50,788 nucleotides of DNA from a virus. The notes below the pieces were generated by a model that was not told the origin of the DNA, searched no databases, and saw only the letters and a list, made by a program, of their open reading frames with translations. The position numbers were made by a program, and so were the translations under genes. Position 1 is the stretch's first letter; the number at the start of each line of letters is the position of its first letter. The stretch spans positions 1 to 50,788 of IMG/VR virus record IMGVR_UViG_3300044638_004942; one strand, given 5' to 3'. Positions 1 through 8,425 of this stretch are shown here, in pieces.

Positions 1-1884
1 AATTTCTTCAGTATTAACTCCTTCAGCGGAATCATCTTGAACATCTCCATCAATAGTATCACCCTCCTTACACGCACATAACTCACAATCGGGATAAGAT
101 AAATTAGGTAAACGTAAATGAGTAAATGTTTTCCATAAAGTTACCAGTTTTTTAATTAGATTCTTCATGTCTTTAAAGTCGGGACAAGGTCCAAATTCTA
201 TACCCGCACCAAAAACATTAATAACATCTATAATTGCGCTTATAATGGGACATATAAAGGCGATTATACTAAAAACAATTGCCACAACAACCGCTAAGAT
301 TGGCCCTAAAATATACTTCAATAACCAAGCTAAAATATGTGAAATAATTAATAATAAAATGAGAATAGGTTTAAAAACAAACATCATAATAACAAATAAA
401 AGATATATAATGTCAAATCTTAAAAATGAATCGTTTGTTGGAAATTTAACATTTTCACTTTCACAAGAATCATCCAAAATGTTTTTTATTGTTATCATTC
501 TATTTGGAAGATATCCTTTTCTATATTGGTCTATCATCTGTGACACGGTATACACTTTGTTATACAACATCTCATAAAATGTGTCCTCACAATTAATTGC
601 CGCCTGTACGTCAGCATAATCATTCCAATCTAAACTAAAGGCATATGACTTAATCGCAGTGGCATATCCAATACCTGTTTTTAATGGGTCAGTATCAGAA
701 GTTGTCCACCCATATTCTCGAACATTAGGAACTAAAAAATAACCTCGTTTAATTGCCTCACTTAATGAAGGTGATTGATTCCACTTAACTTTAAATCGAT
801 ACTTTCCTTTAGTCGGTATACCTTTATTAGGGTCATTCGATAAAACTCTTTCACCAAATTCATTTGTTATGATATAATCCAAATTCATCGGAACATCTAT
901 TAACCAAGTACCATTTTCATCAATAACTTGTCCTCCACTTTCTAATGAAACAGTTTCTAAAATAGGTTGTCCATTAATATCTTGAGCAATGGTTTGTCTT
1001 ATCGCCAAAATTTCTCCAGGACCCGCAACTAAACTACAGAAGTTACCTTGTTTTAATTTTGGTTTACAACTTCTTTTTTGGAATTGAGTTTCAGCATTTG
1101 ATATAATTGACCCCATAAAAATTGATGTTGGAGTTATGGTAATATTTGCCTCATCAGTTAAATCAAAGTCGGTTCTTGTCACACCTAAATTACACACCTC
1201 AGGTTGACCCCATAATGGTTCAACTTCTATAACACGGTTAATTGTGACAATCTGAGGTAACTCATTTAAATTAGCAGAACTTTTAAACTTTGTTCCCGCA
1301 ACTTGAGCGGGAGTGGCAACACCCATCCGAATTAAATCTTGAGGCGATAATGAAAATTCTCCAATATCTGATAAATCAACATCGACATGGATTGTTTGTG
1401 ACCCAGTAGGAACACCAAAAATCATGTAATCACCACTATCGTTAGTTTTTGCAGTATATTTAAAGTACTTGTCATAAACTTCAATTAATGTCGGGTCAAC
1501 TAATACATCATGTTTATCGAAAAAAGTTCCTGTGGGAGAGTGATTACTATATGACGGTAGATATGGTAATAAATTATATCTATATCCGTCTTCATTTAAT
1601 TCAGATAAAGTTTTATAGGGATATAAGTCAGAAATGATTGGATTTGTGATGTCTTCGTTAGTTAACGGAATAAAGACTGATACTTTGGCGTTAGGTATAC
1701 CAAAACCATCATTTGCACTAACCCTACCAATAATTACTCCGTAATCAGAACACTGTCTTGTGTAAATTTGACTCTGTAATACTTTAAGTGATAAAATTTC
1801 AAGATATTCAAATTCTTGGTCAATTAAAACCTTAATTGACTTATCTACACCTATTTGAGTTCTTATTCTATATGAATTCGACAT
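1..1884 (-). CDS. Large virion-associated protein with carboxypeptidase-regulatory-like domain and hydrophobic block (3' end outside window)
   Basis: The frame is open from an ATG at 1884 to the window edge (628 codons, no stop), so the C-terminus is missing. Residues about 40-110 read like a carboxypeptidase-regulatory/transthyretin-like beta domain ('GVIIGRVSANDGFGIPNAKV'). The middle is beta-rich. Around residues 486-560 lies a very hydrophobic stretch of about 70 residues, enough for several membrane helices ('LLFVIMMFVFKPILILLLII', then further Ile/Val/Leu blocks), followed by a Cys-containing tail ('CPDF', 'CELCAC'). It lies directly downstream of the gp6 and gp25 wedge genes, with a TATTTAT motif 15 bases before the ATG, which suggests a late virion protein. 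A membrane block is odd for a baseplate component. It could act at the host membrane during ejection, but that is inference. No exact family is recognised. Confidence 0.8.
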   Translation of the reverse strand, partial: MSNSYRIRTQIGVDKSIKVLIDQEFEYLEILSLKVLQSQIYTRQCSDYGVIIGRVSANDGFGIPNAKVSVFIPLTNEDITNPIISDLYPYKTLSELNEDGYRYNLLPYLPSYSNHSPTGTFFDKHDVLVDPTLIEVYDKYFKYTAKTNDSGDYMIFGVPTGSQTIHVDVDLSDIGEFSLSPQDLIRMGVATPAQVAGTKFKSSANLNELPQIVTINRVIEVEPLWGQPEVCNLGVTRTDFDLTDEANITITPTSIFMGSIISNAETQFQKRSCKPKLKQGNFCSLVAGPGEILAIRQTIAQDINGQPILETVSLESGGQVIDENGTWLIDVPMNLDYIITNEFGERVLSNDPNKGIPTKGKYRFKVKWNQSPSLSEAIKRGYFLVPNVREYGWTTSDTDPLKTGIGYATAIKSYAFSLDWNDYADVQAAINCEDTFYEMLYNKVYTVSQMIDQYRKGYLPNRMITIKNILDDSCESENVKFPTNDSFLRFDIIYLLFVIMMFVFKPILILLLIISHILAWLLKYILGPILAVVVAIVFSIIAFICPIISAIIDVINVFGAGIEFGPCPDFKDMKNLIKKLVTLWKTFTHLRLPNLSYPDCELCACKEGDTIDGDVQDDSAEGVNTEEI

Positions 1885-1899
1885 TATTAATCTTTTTTG

Positions 1900-1906
1900 A
1901 TAAATA
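1900..1906 (-). promoter_or_regulatory. Candidate late promoter motif
   Basis: TATTTAT on the sense strand, 15 bases before the ATG at 1884, in the gap after the gp6 gene. It matches the motif found before many genes of the window. Confidence 0.4.
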
Positions 1907-1957
1907 GTTTATATGCTACTTTCAAAAAGATAAATCATTTTTTAATAAAATAAATTA

Positions 1958-3796
1958 TCAGGAGAAATTAACTGTTTTTAAATTCTTAACCCTTACATTG
2001 ATGTCTTTACCCGGAAATCTGACTTGGTATGTCTGACTTGGTTCGGCAAAAATTGTTTCATCAATCAAATCAATTTCTCGTGTTTCAGAGTCTAAATATT
2101 TTTGGGATGTTTGAGATGATGAGTATTGTCCTCCGACTTTATTGAATACTTGTATACTTGAAACCGAGATTACCCCATTCTCACTTTGTATTTGTCTTCT
2201 AATTTCTGAAATATAAACATTTTGACCCATCTGTCTATGTGAAGGGTCAAAATAAGTTGACACTATATTAACAATCTGTGAAATTACCGCCCCTTGATTT
2301 TGACTATTATCTAAAACAACGTCAAGGTTCATAGATAAATCAATAACACTCGCAGTCTCAACTGAGATATAATCATTAATCATTCTATAGTTAGATAAGT
2401 AATTCGCAACATTATTTTTTAAAGTATTCGACACGATTTCAGTTAATTTACCCGAATCATCGTAAGATAACATTTTAATTTTAATCTTATTATTTTCCTC
2501 AGTAATTGCCGCTTTAGCAGGTGCTCCGAATTGTGATGGCATTGTTCGAATTAAAGAATCGTAATCGTTTACAGTAACCGCTCTATTTTGTGCTGAAAAA
2601 TTAAAACTAACTAAATTTCTAACTTCTTCCGTTGTTGGAGACGCAGCCCCACCAATTGCCGCAGTAACATTAATACAACTTAATGAGTTAACAACACTTG
2701 TATTTACAGAATCTGATGGACCATTAACAAAGAAAGAAACCGTACCAATTTGTGTGATAACATTAACACCTAAATTACTTCCTGTACCACCACCAATTCT
2801 ATATTGTATAAACATAGTTGTATTAGCTTTAACCGTACTACCTAACGCTAAGTTATTAGAGTACTTGTAAAGATTTAAATTATATCCGTTTCTTGCGAAT
2901 TCTCGTAATTGTTCATCAGCCGATTGTGTACCACCACCGAAAGTCATTTTCATAAATCCTTCAGGAGTATATTCAGTTATAAACTTATCACTTGTTGTAA
3001 TATACCTACCAACTTTAATTCCAGGTTGGTCAGAAACTTTAGTGGGGTCCTCAATGAAAACTCTATCCTCAATTAATGCTTTAACCTCATACCATCTATT
3101 ATCTAAACCTAAAAATTCTTGTGATGAAGGCATGTTAGCATATTGTGTGCCGTCTTTTAATAAAACACTTGTTACCCCTAAAACATTTTTTTCAGGTAGG
3201 AACATTTCAAAGAATGGTTTAACATCGTTAGGTGTCATCACTCTTTTATAAACTTTAGTAATACCATTAACAATCGTCTCTCGTTTTACAATGGTATAAT
3301 TAAGTAATTTATTATTTGAATCGAAATTAGGTATTTTTAATCTATTTGGGAATCCATCTGCATTAATTGCCGACGCAAAATCAATATCGTAAACCGTTTC
3401 AAATACTTGACCCGCACCACTAACTTGTGAACCTCTTCTTAAAATACCACAATATCTTAAATCTTCTTTATCCCCAAAAGCAGGTACTGTAATCGAAAAA
3501 TCGACTAAAGCAACTGAAGGTCTTTGACCCGGCACTTTTAATCCATATGTTCTTGCAATATTAAAGATTGATGACCTTTGTTGGGCGTATTGTAAAACAG
3601 TTTCCTGAATACTTCGGTCAATATTGAATTGTAAGTTATCACTAACTGCGGCGTTTAAGTCCAATAACGCTGAGAACACTGACGCATCATTAAAATTGTC
3701 AATTAACTCGGGATAGTATGTTCGGGTAAAATTAATTAACTCAGTTCTTATTGACTGAAAATCCCTTGTCGTATACGATATTTTTTTATTAGCCAT
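1958..3796 (-). CDS. 6: Baseplate wedge protein, gp6/gpJ-like
   Basis: A 612-residue protein whose N-terminus ('YTTRDFQSIRTELINFTRTY', then 'NDASVFSALLDLNAAVSDNL') is characteristic of T4 gp6 and the P2 gpJ family, which build the baseplate wedge ring. The C-terminal half has the mixed alpha/beta pattern of that family ('TVNDYDSLIRTMPSQFGAPA', 'ISEIRRQIQSENGVISVSSI'). Length is close to T4 gp6. It lies 6 bases downstream of the gp25-like gene, as expected for a wedge operon. The ATG at 3796 follows an A/T-rich leader with the variant motif TATTTAA. No defects are seen. The family assignment is firm; detailed contacts are inferred from T4. Confidence 0.9.
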   Translation of the reverse strand: MANKKISYTTRDFQSIRTELINFTRTYYPELIDNFNDASVFSALLDLNAAVSDNLQFNIDRSIQETVLQYAQQRSSIFNIARTYGLKVPGQRPSVALVDFSITVPAFGDKEDLRYCGILRRGSQVSGAGQVFETVYDIDFASAINADGFPNRLKIPNFDSNNKLLNYTIVKRETIVNGITKVYKRVMTPNDVKPFFEMFLPEKNVLGVTSVLLKDGTQYANMPSSQEFLGLDNRWYEVKALIEDRVFIEDPTKVSDQPGIKVGRYITTSDKFITEYTPEGFMKMTFGGGTQSADEQLREFARNGYNLNLYKYSNNLALGSTVKANTTMFIQYRIGGGTGSNLGVNVITQIGTVSFFVNGPSDSVNTSVVNSLSCINVTAAIGGAASPTTEEVRNLVSFNFSAQNRAVTVNDYDSLIRTMPSQFGAPAKAAITEENNKIKIKMLSYDDSGKLTEIVSNTLKNNVANYLSNYRMINDYISVETASVIDLSMNLDVVLDNSQNQGAVISQIVNIVSTYFDPSHRQMGQNVYISEIRRQIQSENGVISVSSIQVFNKVGGQYSSSQTSQKYLDSETREIDLIDETIFAEPSQTYQVRFPGKDINVRVKNLKTVNFS

Positions 3797-3802
3797 ATAT
3801 TA

Positions 3803-4258
3803 TTAAATATTAATGATTACGAAATCACTCTGATTAAATGCCGAATCTGTAATTATATAATCAATTTTAATTTTAGCGGTATGTTCTTTCTCACTTATAC
3901 CAGGAACTCGATAAACTCTTACGTCTCCTTGGACGTAGGTTCCTTTATCTTCTTCCCCATCAGACGCGGCAGTTACACTTATTTTTGTTATAGTAATTCC
4001 TGGAATATATTCAGAAACCGAGTCTCTTATTTCCGCTTCAATATCTGAAAATGTCGGACCATCCATAGGTTCAAAAATATACTCATAAAGTCTTGTCCCA
4101 AAATCAGGTAAATAATATCTTGTACCTTTTCTAGTTAATAATAAATGAATTAAATTTGCTCTAACCTCTTGGTCACCATCTTGTGATAACGAAAGATAAT
4201 TACCTTTTAAAGAATCTCTAAAAGGGAAGTTAATTCCATATGTTTTTCCTTCTGCCAT
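3803..4258 (-). CDS. 25: Baseplate wedge protein gp25 (GPW/gp25 family)
   Basis: 151 residues. The signature runs from 'VRANLIHLLLTRKGTRYYLP' to 'DFGTRLYEYIFEP' and then a helix starting 'SDIEAEIRDSVSEYIPGITI', which is the standard GPW/gp25 fold. In T4 this protein binds gp6 and gp53 in the inner wedge and primes sheath assembly. The start ATG at 4258 is 5 bases after a TATTTAT motif (4264-4270), so the transcript leader may be very short. The gene follows a terminator (4301-4334) that ends the nucleotide-metabolism operon, so wedge gene transcription probably starts here. gp6 follows after 6 bases. Confidence 0.92.
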   Translation of the reverse strand: MAEGKTYGINFPFRDSLKGNYLSLSQDGDQEVRANLIHLLLTRKGTRYYLPDFGTRLYEYIFEPMDGPTFSDIEAEIRDSVSEYIPGITITKISVTAASDGEEDKGTYVQGDVRVYRVPGISEKEHTAKIKIDYIITDSAFNQSDFVIINI

Positions 4259-4263
4259 ATACT

Positions 4264-4270
4264 ATAAATA
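4264..4270 (-). promoter_or_regulatory. Candidate late promoter motif
   Basis: TATTTAT on the sense strand, 5 bases before the gp25 ATG and directly after a rho-independent terminator, so a new transcript would be expected to start here. Confidence 0.4.
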
Positions 4271-4300
4271 TAGTGTTACAATATTTTCGGTGAATAGATA

Positions 4301-4334
4301 TAAAATAAAAAATCACGACATATGCCGTGATTTT
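4301..4334 (-). terminator. Rho-independent terminator after the DUF5522-like gene
   Basis: On the minus strand an AAAATCACG / CGTGATTTT stem (4326-4334 with 4309-4317, 9 bp, 8-base loop) is followed by a T-rich run. It separates the replication/nucleotide operon from the gp25-gp6 wedge genes. Confidence 0.75.
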
Positions 4335-4345
4335 CTTATTAGTAA

Positions 4346-4567
4346 TTATTTTATATTAAGAACCACATTTCCTTTTTTGTGTTTTGGTTCATATGGACAA
4401 TGTAAACAACCATTCCCACAACAACTACCCCTTCGTTTATGATAACTTTCCGTCATCACTATTCTACCTTGTTCCCAATAAAAATCGGTAGGTAAAAGTT
4501 TGTTTTTGGGAGTTATTTCTTTAATATGTAATCGGACAATCCAATCGTTAGATGCGTTTATATTCAT
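4346..4567 (-). CDS. DUF5522-like Cys-rich small protein
   Basis: 73 residues. The C-terminal half contains 'SYHKRRGSCCGNGCLHCPY', which matches my memory of the bacterial DUF5522 family (a short protein with a CCGxxCxHCPY motif). The Cys/His cluster suggests metal binding. The function is unknown. These proteins are mainly bacterial, frequent in Bacteroidota, so the gene may have been taken from a host. It starts at ATG 4567, directly after the stop of a 29-codon ORF (TAAATG), and a strong terminator follows its stop. It is the last gene of the ribonucleotide reductase operon. Confidence 0.7.
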   Translation of the reverse strand: MNINASNDWIVRLHIKEITPKNKLLPTDFYWEQGRIVMTESYHKRRGSCCGNGCLHCPYEPKHKKGNVVLNIK

Positions 4568-4657
4568 TTAATTCTTCTTTCTCTGATTATAAAACGCTAA
4601 CAATACTTGGTATGTTATCGTTACATTATTTCCCCACGATATTTTTACCTCACTCAT
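4568..4657 (-). CDS. Tiny hypothetical ORF (29 aa)
   Basis: A 29-codon frame starts at ATG 4657, 8 bases after the reductase stop, and its TAA abuts the ATG of the next gene (TAAATG). The peptide begins 'MSEVKISWGNNVTITYQVLL'. The tight packing on both sides, which leaves no spare bases, is the only support; no family is recognised. It may be a real micro-protein or merely a coupling ORF that brings ribosomes to the DUF5522-like start. Confidence 0.35.
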   Translation of the reverse strand: MSEVKISWGNNVTITYQVLLAFYNQRKKN

Positions 4658-4665
4658 TTTAAAGA

Positions 4666-6525
4666 TTATTTTATCTCACATCCATCAGCCCCACAAGCGA
4701 TTTCACCACTTAGGTTTGTTTCATCAGAATGTTCAACAACTTTAGTTAAATCAATCGAATGTAATTTTGAATAAAGTAATTCAAACTCTTCTTTTGTACA
4801 ATCAGTGAATGGTGCTTGGATGTAAGAACCATTATCGTAAGGTAATACTGATAATCCATTATAGAAATCACGATTATTCCAAAACCATTCTCCCACTAAC
4901 CCCCAATCTTCCGCCTTCAAACTAATTGTTGCCGATACGTTGTGCATATTTGAACCTCCTCTATGTCCTGGTCTAACCCACTCTTGAGTTACTTTTTTAA
5001 CTCTTTCCAATAATTGGAATGGACTTTCCGTTCTTAATATCGCTCCTTCAGGTGCCTTTTGCGGTACCGAAATTACTGCAGTATCGTGAGGTCTAAAGAA
5101 TTCGTCTTCAACTAATTCAGGGTGAAACTTACTCAAATATTGGTAAATAGACTCATTTTTTCCAACACGAATTCTTCTGATATAATAATCGTTATGCCAA
5201 GCATGAATTCCTGAAGATGTACCTAAAGTTAATGATGTTGTTCCCGCAGGTTTTACTGTCGTAGTTCTTGCAGATTTATTAATACCAATTAATTTAGCCA
5301 CTCTTTCGTTTTCTTCTTTAACAATTTTTGCCGACTCTTTCATGTTATAACCTAAAACTACTCCAGAACCGATTCCCGTCATAGAAACACCGATTAATGC
5401 GTCTTTCTCAGTTGTTCTTTTCCAAATATCTCTTAAATAATGGAAGTTAGTGTAACCCGCTTGTAATGTCCCAATAAAAGCCGCCGCTCTAACACGGTTA
5501 TTTAAATCTTCTTGTGATTCAATGTCAGAAACATTTACTTCACATAAATTACAAAACTGATTAGGTCTTAGTGCGATTTCACAACAAGGGTTTGTTCCCC
5601 AATCTTTATCATTTGTAAAATAAATTCCTGGTTCACCTGCTCCTGACGCCTCAATACGTTTCCATAAATCCATGAAAAATTCTTGGGTAATTTTATGTCT
5701 TAATAACGCCGCTGAGTTATTTGCTCTACCTCTTTGTGGATTTGTTTCCCACCAATTACCTGACTTACAAGAAATCATTTCTTGGTCATCAGCACTAAAC
5801 AATGAAATTAATGCCGCTCGTCTAATACCTCCTGCAAGAACTGCGTCAGCAATATGACAAACCATATCATGAACTTCAATAGGTGTTAATCTGTCTCCAT
5901 CTTGTTTTGATTCTAAAATTCCTTTTAATTTATGTAAACAATCTTTAAGTGGTTGAGGTCCTGGTGCTTTTCCTCCTGATGTTACAAGTTGAGCTCCTTT
6001 CTGTCTGATATCTGAGAAATCAAAATCAGGTGTTGATACTTGTTCTCCAAAATAGGATTTGAATAATACTTTAATTGCGTCCGCCCATCCTTCGATTGAG
6101 TCCCCAATTAAGTATCGTCTTTTTCTGTTCTCACTTGGTTTTCTAACTTCAGGTAATTTTTCTACGTGGTGTTTTTGTACTGAGTAACCAACACCTGTTC
6201 CACCTAATAATAGGAACATCGATTCAGAAAATGCGTCCAAGTGGTCGATTGGTAAATAAGCACAGTTATAAATTCTGTTTGGTGATATTTCAATTGGTTT
6301 TCCACCAAATTGCATTGACCTCATTGAGGGTAATACTTTCTTATCATACACCAACTTATACACCTCTTTAATCTCACTTTCAAGTGATGGGTATTTTTTA
6401 ATGTGCATGTTTATGTTTCGGGTTACTAATTCTTCCCAAGTTTCACGTCTGTTTAATTCAGGTACAAATTTTGCGTACTTCATATAGACTGTTAAGTCCG
6501 ATAAAATCTTTTGTGATGCGTCCAT
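4666..6525 (-). CDS. nrdJ: Adenosylcobalamin-dependent (class II) ribonucleoside-triphosphate reductase
   Basis: Reduces ribonucleotides to deoxyribonucleotides using a B12-derived radical. Counting from ATG 6525 (619 aa), the motifs match the monomeric Lactobacillus-type enzyme: C88 in 'YNCAY' and C325 in 'NQFCNLCEVN' as the active-site redox pair, N312/C314/E316 in 'NPCCEIAL' as the radical centre, and a C-terminal CGADGC (C611, C616) as the re-reducing pair. 'LLLGGTGVGYSVQ' and 'GGIRRAALISLFS' are typical of the family. It is shorter than the 739-aa L. leichmannii enzyme. The frame can be extended to a TTG at 6591, but that overlaps the helicase gene by 32 bases and adds only a Lys/Asn-rich stretch, so I prefer ATG 6525. 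Activity depends on host cobalamin. Confidence 0.9.
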   Translation of the reverse strand: MDASQKILSDLTVYMKYAKFVPELNRRETWEELVTRNINMHIKKYPSLESEIKEVYKLVYDKKVLPSMRSMQFGGKPIEISPNRIYNCAYLPIDHLDAFSESMFLLLGGTGVGYSVQKHHVEKLPEVRKPSENRKRRYLIGDSIEGWADAIKVLFKSYFGEQVSTPDFDFSDIRQKGAQLVTSGGKAPGPQPLKDCLHKLKGILESKQDGDRLTPIEVHDMVCHIADAVLAGGIRRAALISLFSADDQEMISCKSGNWWETNPQRGRANNSAALLRHKITQEFFMDLWKRIEASGAGEPGIYFTNDKDWGTNPCCEIALRPNQFCNLCEVNVSDIESQEDLNNRVRAAAFIGTLQAGYTNFHYLRDIWKRTTEKDALIGVSMTGIGSGVVLGYNMKESAKIVKEENERVAKLIGINKSARTTTVKPAGTTSLTLGTSSGIHAWHNDYYIRRIRVGKNESIYQYLSKFHPELVEDEFFRPHDTAVISVPQKAPEGAILRTESPFQLLERVKKVTQEWVRPGHRGGSNMHNVSATISLKAEDWGLVGEWFWNNRDFYNGLSVLPYDNGSYIQAPFTDCTKEEFELLYSKLHSIDLTKVVEHSDETNLSGEIACGADGCEIK

Positions 6526-6559
6526 AGTTCTACTAATTCTTATTTTTTTATTTTTTTGG

Positions 6560-7936
6560 TTATTGTTTTTCTCTTTCTTTTCTTTTATCAATCAAATCCT
6601 TAATTCGTTGTCTATTTCTTTCTTCTGTCTGTTCTTCAAGACCTAAGAATGTCACTGATGATTCTGTATCGATATCTAACATACCGTTATCAAATTTACA
6701 GTTTTCAAATACAACACCGTCATCACCAATTCTTGATTTAGTAATAGCAATTGTCGCCAATTTCATTTCTTTTTGTTGTAGTGATTTTGCCACGGAAATG
6801 ATTACGTGTCCAACCTGAGCTTTCTTGATTGACCCACCCATTTGGTCTGTGGTAACTACCTCTGAAGATATTGAACTTCTGTTACCTTGAGTCGCAGTCC
6901 AACCAACTAAATCTAACTCATGACACATAGATTCAAAACCTCTCATAACCGAACCTTCTGACTTCCATTCGTCACCTAAATTTTTATCAGGCACCACACA
7001 ATCAATATAATCAAGTAATACCATGTCAATCTTAATACCGTCAGCAATCATTTTTCTAATTTGTCCTTTGATTTGTAACATAGTTACGGTATCAGATGGT
7101 AATTTTTTAAGTATTAACTTATTCTCCATAGAATCTTTAATCTCTTTGACTTTAGCCATTACTTCTTCTTTCTTCGTAGTTAACTCATCAGGATGCACTT
7201 TCGTCCATAATGTGATATGTTTTCTTTGAATAATTTTAGGGTTGTCCTCAAAAAATATTTGTAGAACATTATAACCTAAATTAAATGCGTGATTTGAGAT
7301 TTTAGTTAACAATGTTGACTTACCAACACCTGTTGGTGCTAATATTACACCGATTTCACCTCGTGCTAAACCACCTTTTAAGAGTCTATCAATACCTGGG
7401 ATACCCATTGGTATTGGATGTCTATAATCTTCGTTTAAAACCTCATCTAAGTTGTTAAAAACGTCTTCCATACCATCTTGTCTCTCACCAACTTGTAACG
7501 CCTCTCTAACGAGTGTTTCCAAAGTATCGTAATTCTCAAACTCACCACCGTCAATTACTTTTTGAGCCTTTGTAATCGCCTTCTGCAATTCTTGTTGTTT
7601 ACAGAATTTCAACGCTTTCTCTTGAACAAATTCTTGTCCATCAGTCGGAGCATCTTTAATTTTTGTTAAAGTATCTAAGACAATTTTAGACGCTAATTCT
7701 TGTTGTAGTTCTGATTTTGTAATTTGTTCTAAAGTATCAAACGTTGGTGTGTGTTCGTATTTAGAGTAATACTCCTTAACCATTTGAATAATTATCTTAA
7801 AATATTTATTTTCAAAATAATTATTCTCAATTACATCAATAATTGACCTTGAAAAGTCTTTATCAACGATGATTTGGTTTAATAATTGTATCTGAAAAGT
7901 GCTTCCTAGATAATCAAAATTTTTGTTTGACGCCAT
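6560..7936 (-). CDS. 41: Replicative DNA helicase, DnaB/gp41-like
   Basis: 458 residues. The N-terminal helical domain is followed by a RecA-like ATPase core: 'GIPGIDRLLKGGL', Walker A 'APTGVGKST' at 200-208, and Walker B 'DMVLLDYID' near 304-312. This is the DnaB/T4 gp41 architecture of a hexameric 5'-3' helicase that unwinds the fork and works with a primase, which is not seen in this window. 'TQGNRSSISSEVVTTDQMGGS' near residue 350 fits the nucleotide-sensing and DNA-binding loops of the family. The ATG at 7936 is preceded by a TATTTAT motif at 7958-7964, so it may also have its own promoter. It precedes the reductase gene. Confidence 0.9.
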   Translation of the reverse strand: MASNKNFDYLGSTFQIQLLNQIIVDKDFSRSIIDVIENNYFENKYFKIIIQMVKEYYSKYEHTPTFDTLEQITKSELQQELASKIVLDTLTKIKDAPTDGQEFVQEKALKFCKQQELQKAITKAQKVIDGGEFENYDTLETLVREALQVGERQDGMEDVFNNLDEVLNEDYRHPIPMGIPGIDRLLKGGLARGEIGVILAPTGVGKSTLLTKISNHAFNLGYNVLQIFFEDNPKIIQRKHITLWTKVHPDELTTKKEEVMAKVKEIKDSMENKLILKKLPSDTVTMLQIKGQIRKMIADGIKIDMVLLDYIDCVVPDKNLGDEWKSEGSVMRGFESMCHELDLVGWTATQGNRSSISSEVVTTDQMGGSIKKAQVGHVIISVAKSLQQKEMKLATIAITKSRIGDDGVVFENCKFDNGMLDIDTESSVTFLGLEEQTEERNRQRIKDLIDKRKEREKQ

Positions 7937-7957
7937 GTGTGTTTAGTATTGTTTAAA

Positions 7958-7964
7958 ATAAATA
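7958..7964 (-). promoter_or_regulatory. Candidate late promoter motif
   Basis: TATTTAT on the sense strand, 21 bases before the helicase ATG, in the 28-base gap after the preceding gene. Confidence 0.35.
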
Positions 7965-8423
7965 TTAGACATTAGTCGGAATTCCAAGGTACTCGTACGT
8001 TAAATTTTCTCTTGAAAAAATGTCAGTTAATTCCGAAAGTATACTTTTTATATGAGGGCGTATGTCTACGGTGTATCTTATCTTTGGCGGGAAGATTTTT
8101 GCATCCATCTGTCTATGACAAATTGTCATGTCTCCATCCTTAATAAAAATGTTAAATTTTTCAGGACCGTCAGTATTTGATGTTTCAAGCATCATTGGGT
8201 TATGTGTAATCTCGTAAGAATTCTCCAACAAATAAATTGTCGACTTCATTTTTAACTCATACTCTAAAGATTCTTTTAACTCATAAAGATACTCATATAA
8301 CTCAAGCGAATTTTTCGCATCAGAGTTATAATTTCTTACGTTAAAAAATCTTTGGACAATGATGTTGTCGTTAACCATCATTAAAAATTCTAACTTTGTT
8401 ATTTCTTGGTTTTTCATAATCAT
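7965..8423 (-). CDS. Hypothetical protein in the replication operon
   Basis: 152 residues, no family recognised. It is acidic-to-neutral and mixed alpha/beta, with a helical N-terminal half ('LYEYLYELKESLEYELKMKS') and a C-terminus ending 'LTYEYLGIPTNV'. There is no signal peptide or membrane segment. It lies between the RNase H and helicase genes, which in T4-like phages is a place for replication accessory proteins; that is only a positional hint. The start is ATG 8423, 2 bases after the RNase H stop. A second ATG two codons later (8417) is equally possible. Confidence 0.7.
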   Translation of the reverse strand: MIMKNQEITKLEFLMMVNDNIIVQRFFNVRNYNSDAKNSLELYEYLYELKESLEYELKMKSTIYLLENSYEITHNPMMLETSNTDGPEKFNIFIKDGDMTICHRQMDAKIFPPKIRYTVDIRPHIKSILSELTDIFSRENLTYEYLGIPTNV

Positions 8424-8425
8424 TA

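Noticed and set aside
167-577. Plus-strand 136-codon frame
   Set aside because: It lies antisense to the hydrophobic block of the truncated gene at 1-1884. It is Ile/Asn-rich without domain pattern, and the minus-strand frame is much longer and coherent.
6526-6591. Longer ribonucleotide reductase from TTG 6591
   Set aside because: It overlaps the helicase gene by 32 bases and adds only Lys/Asn codons. The family-like sequence starts at ATG 6525.
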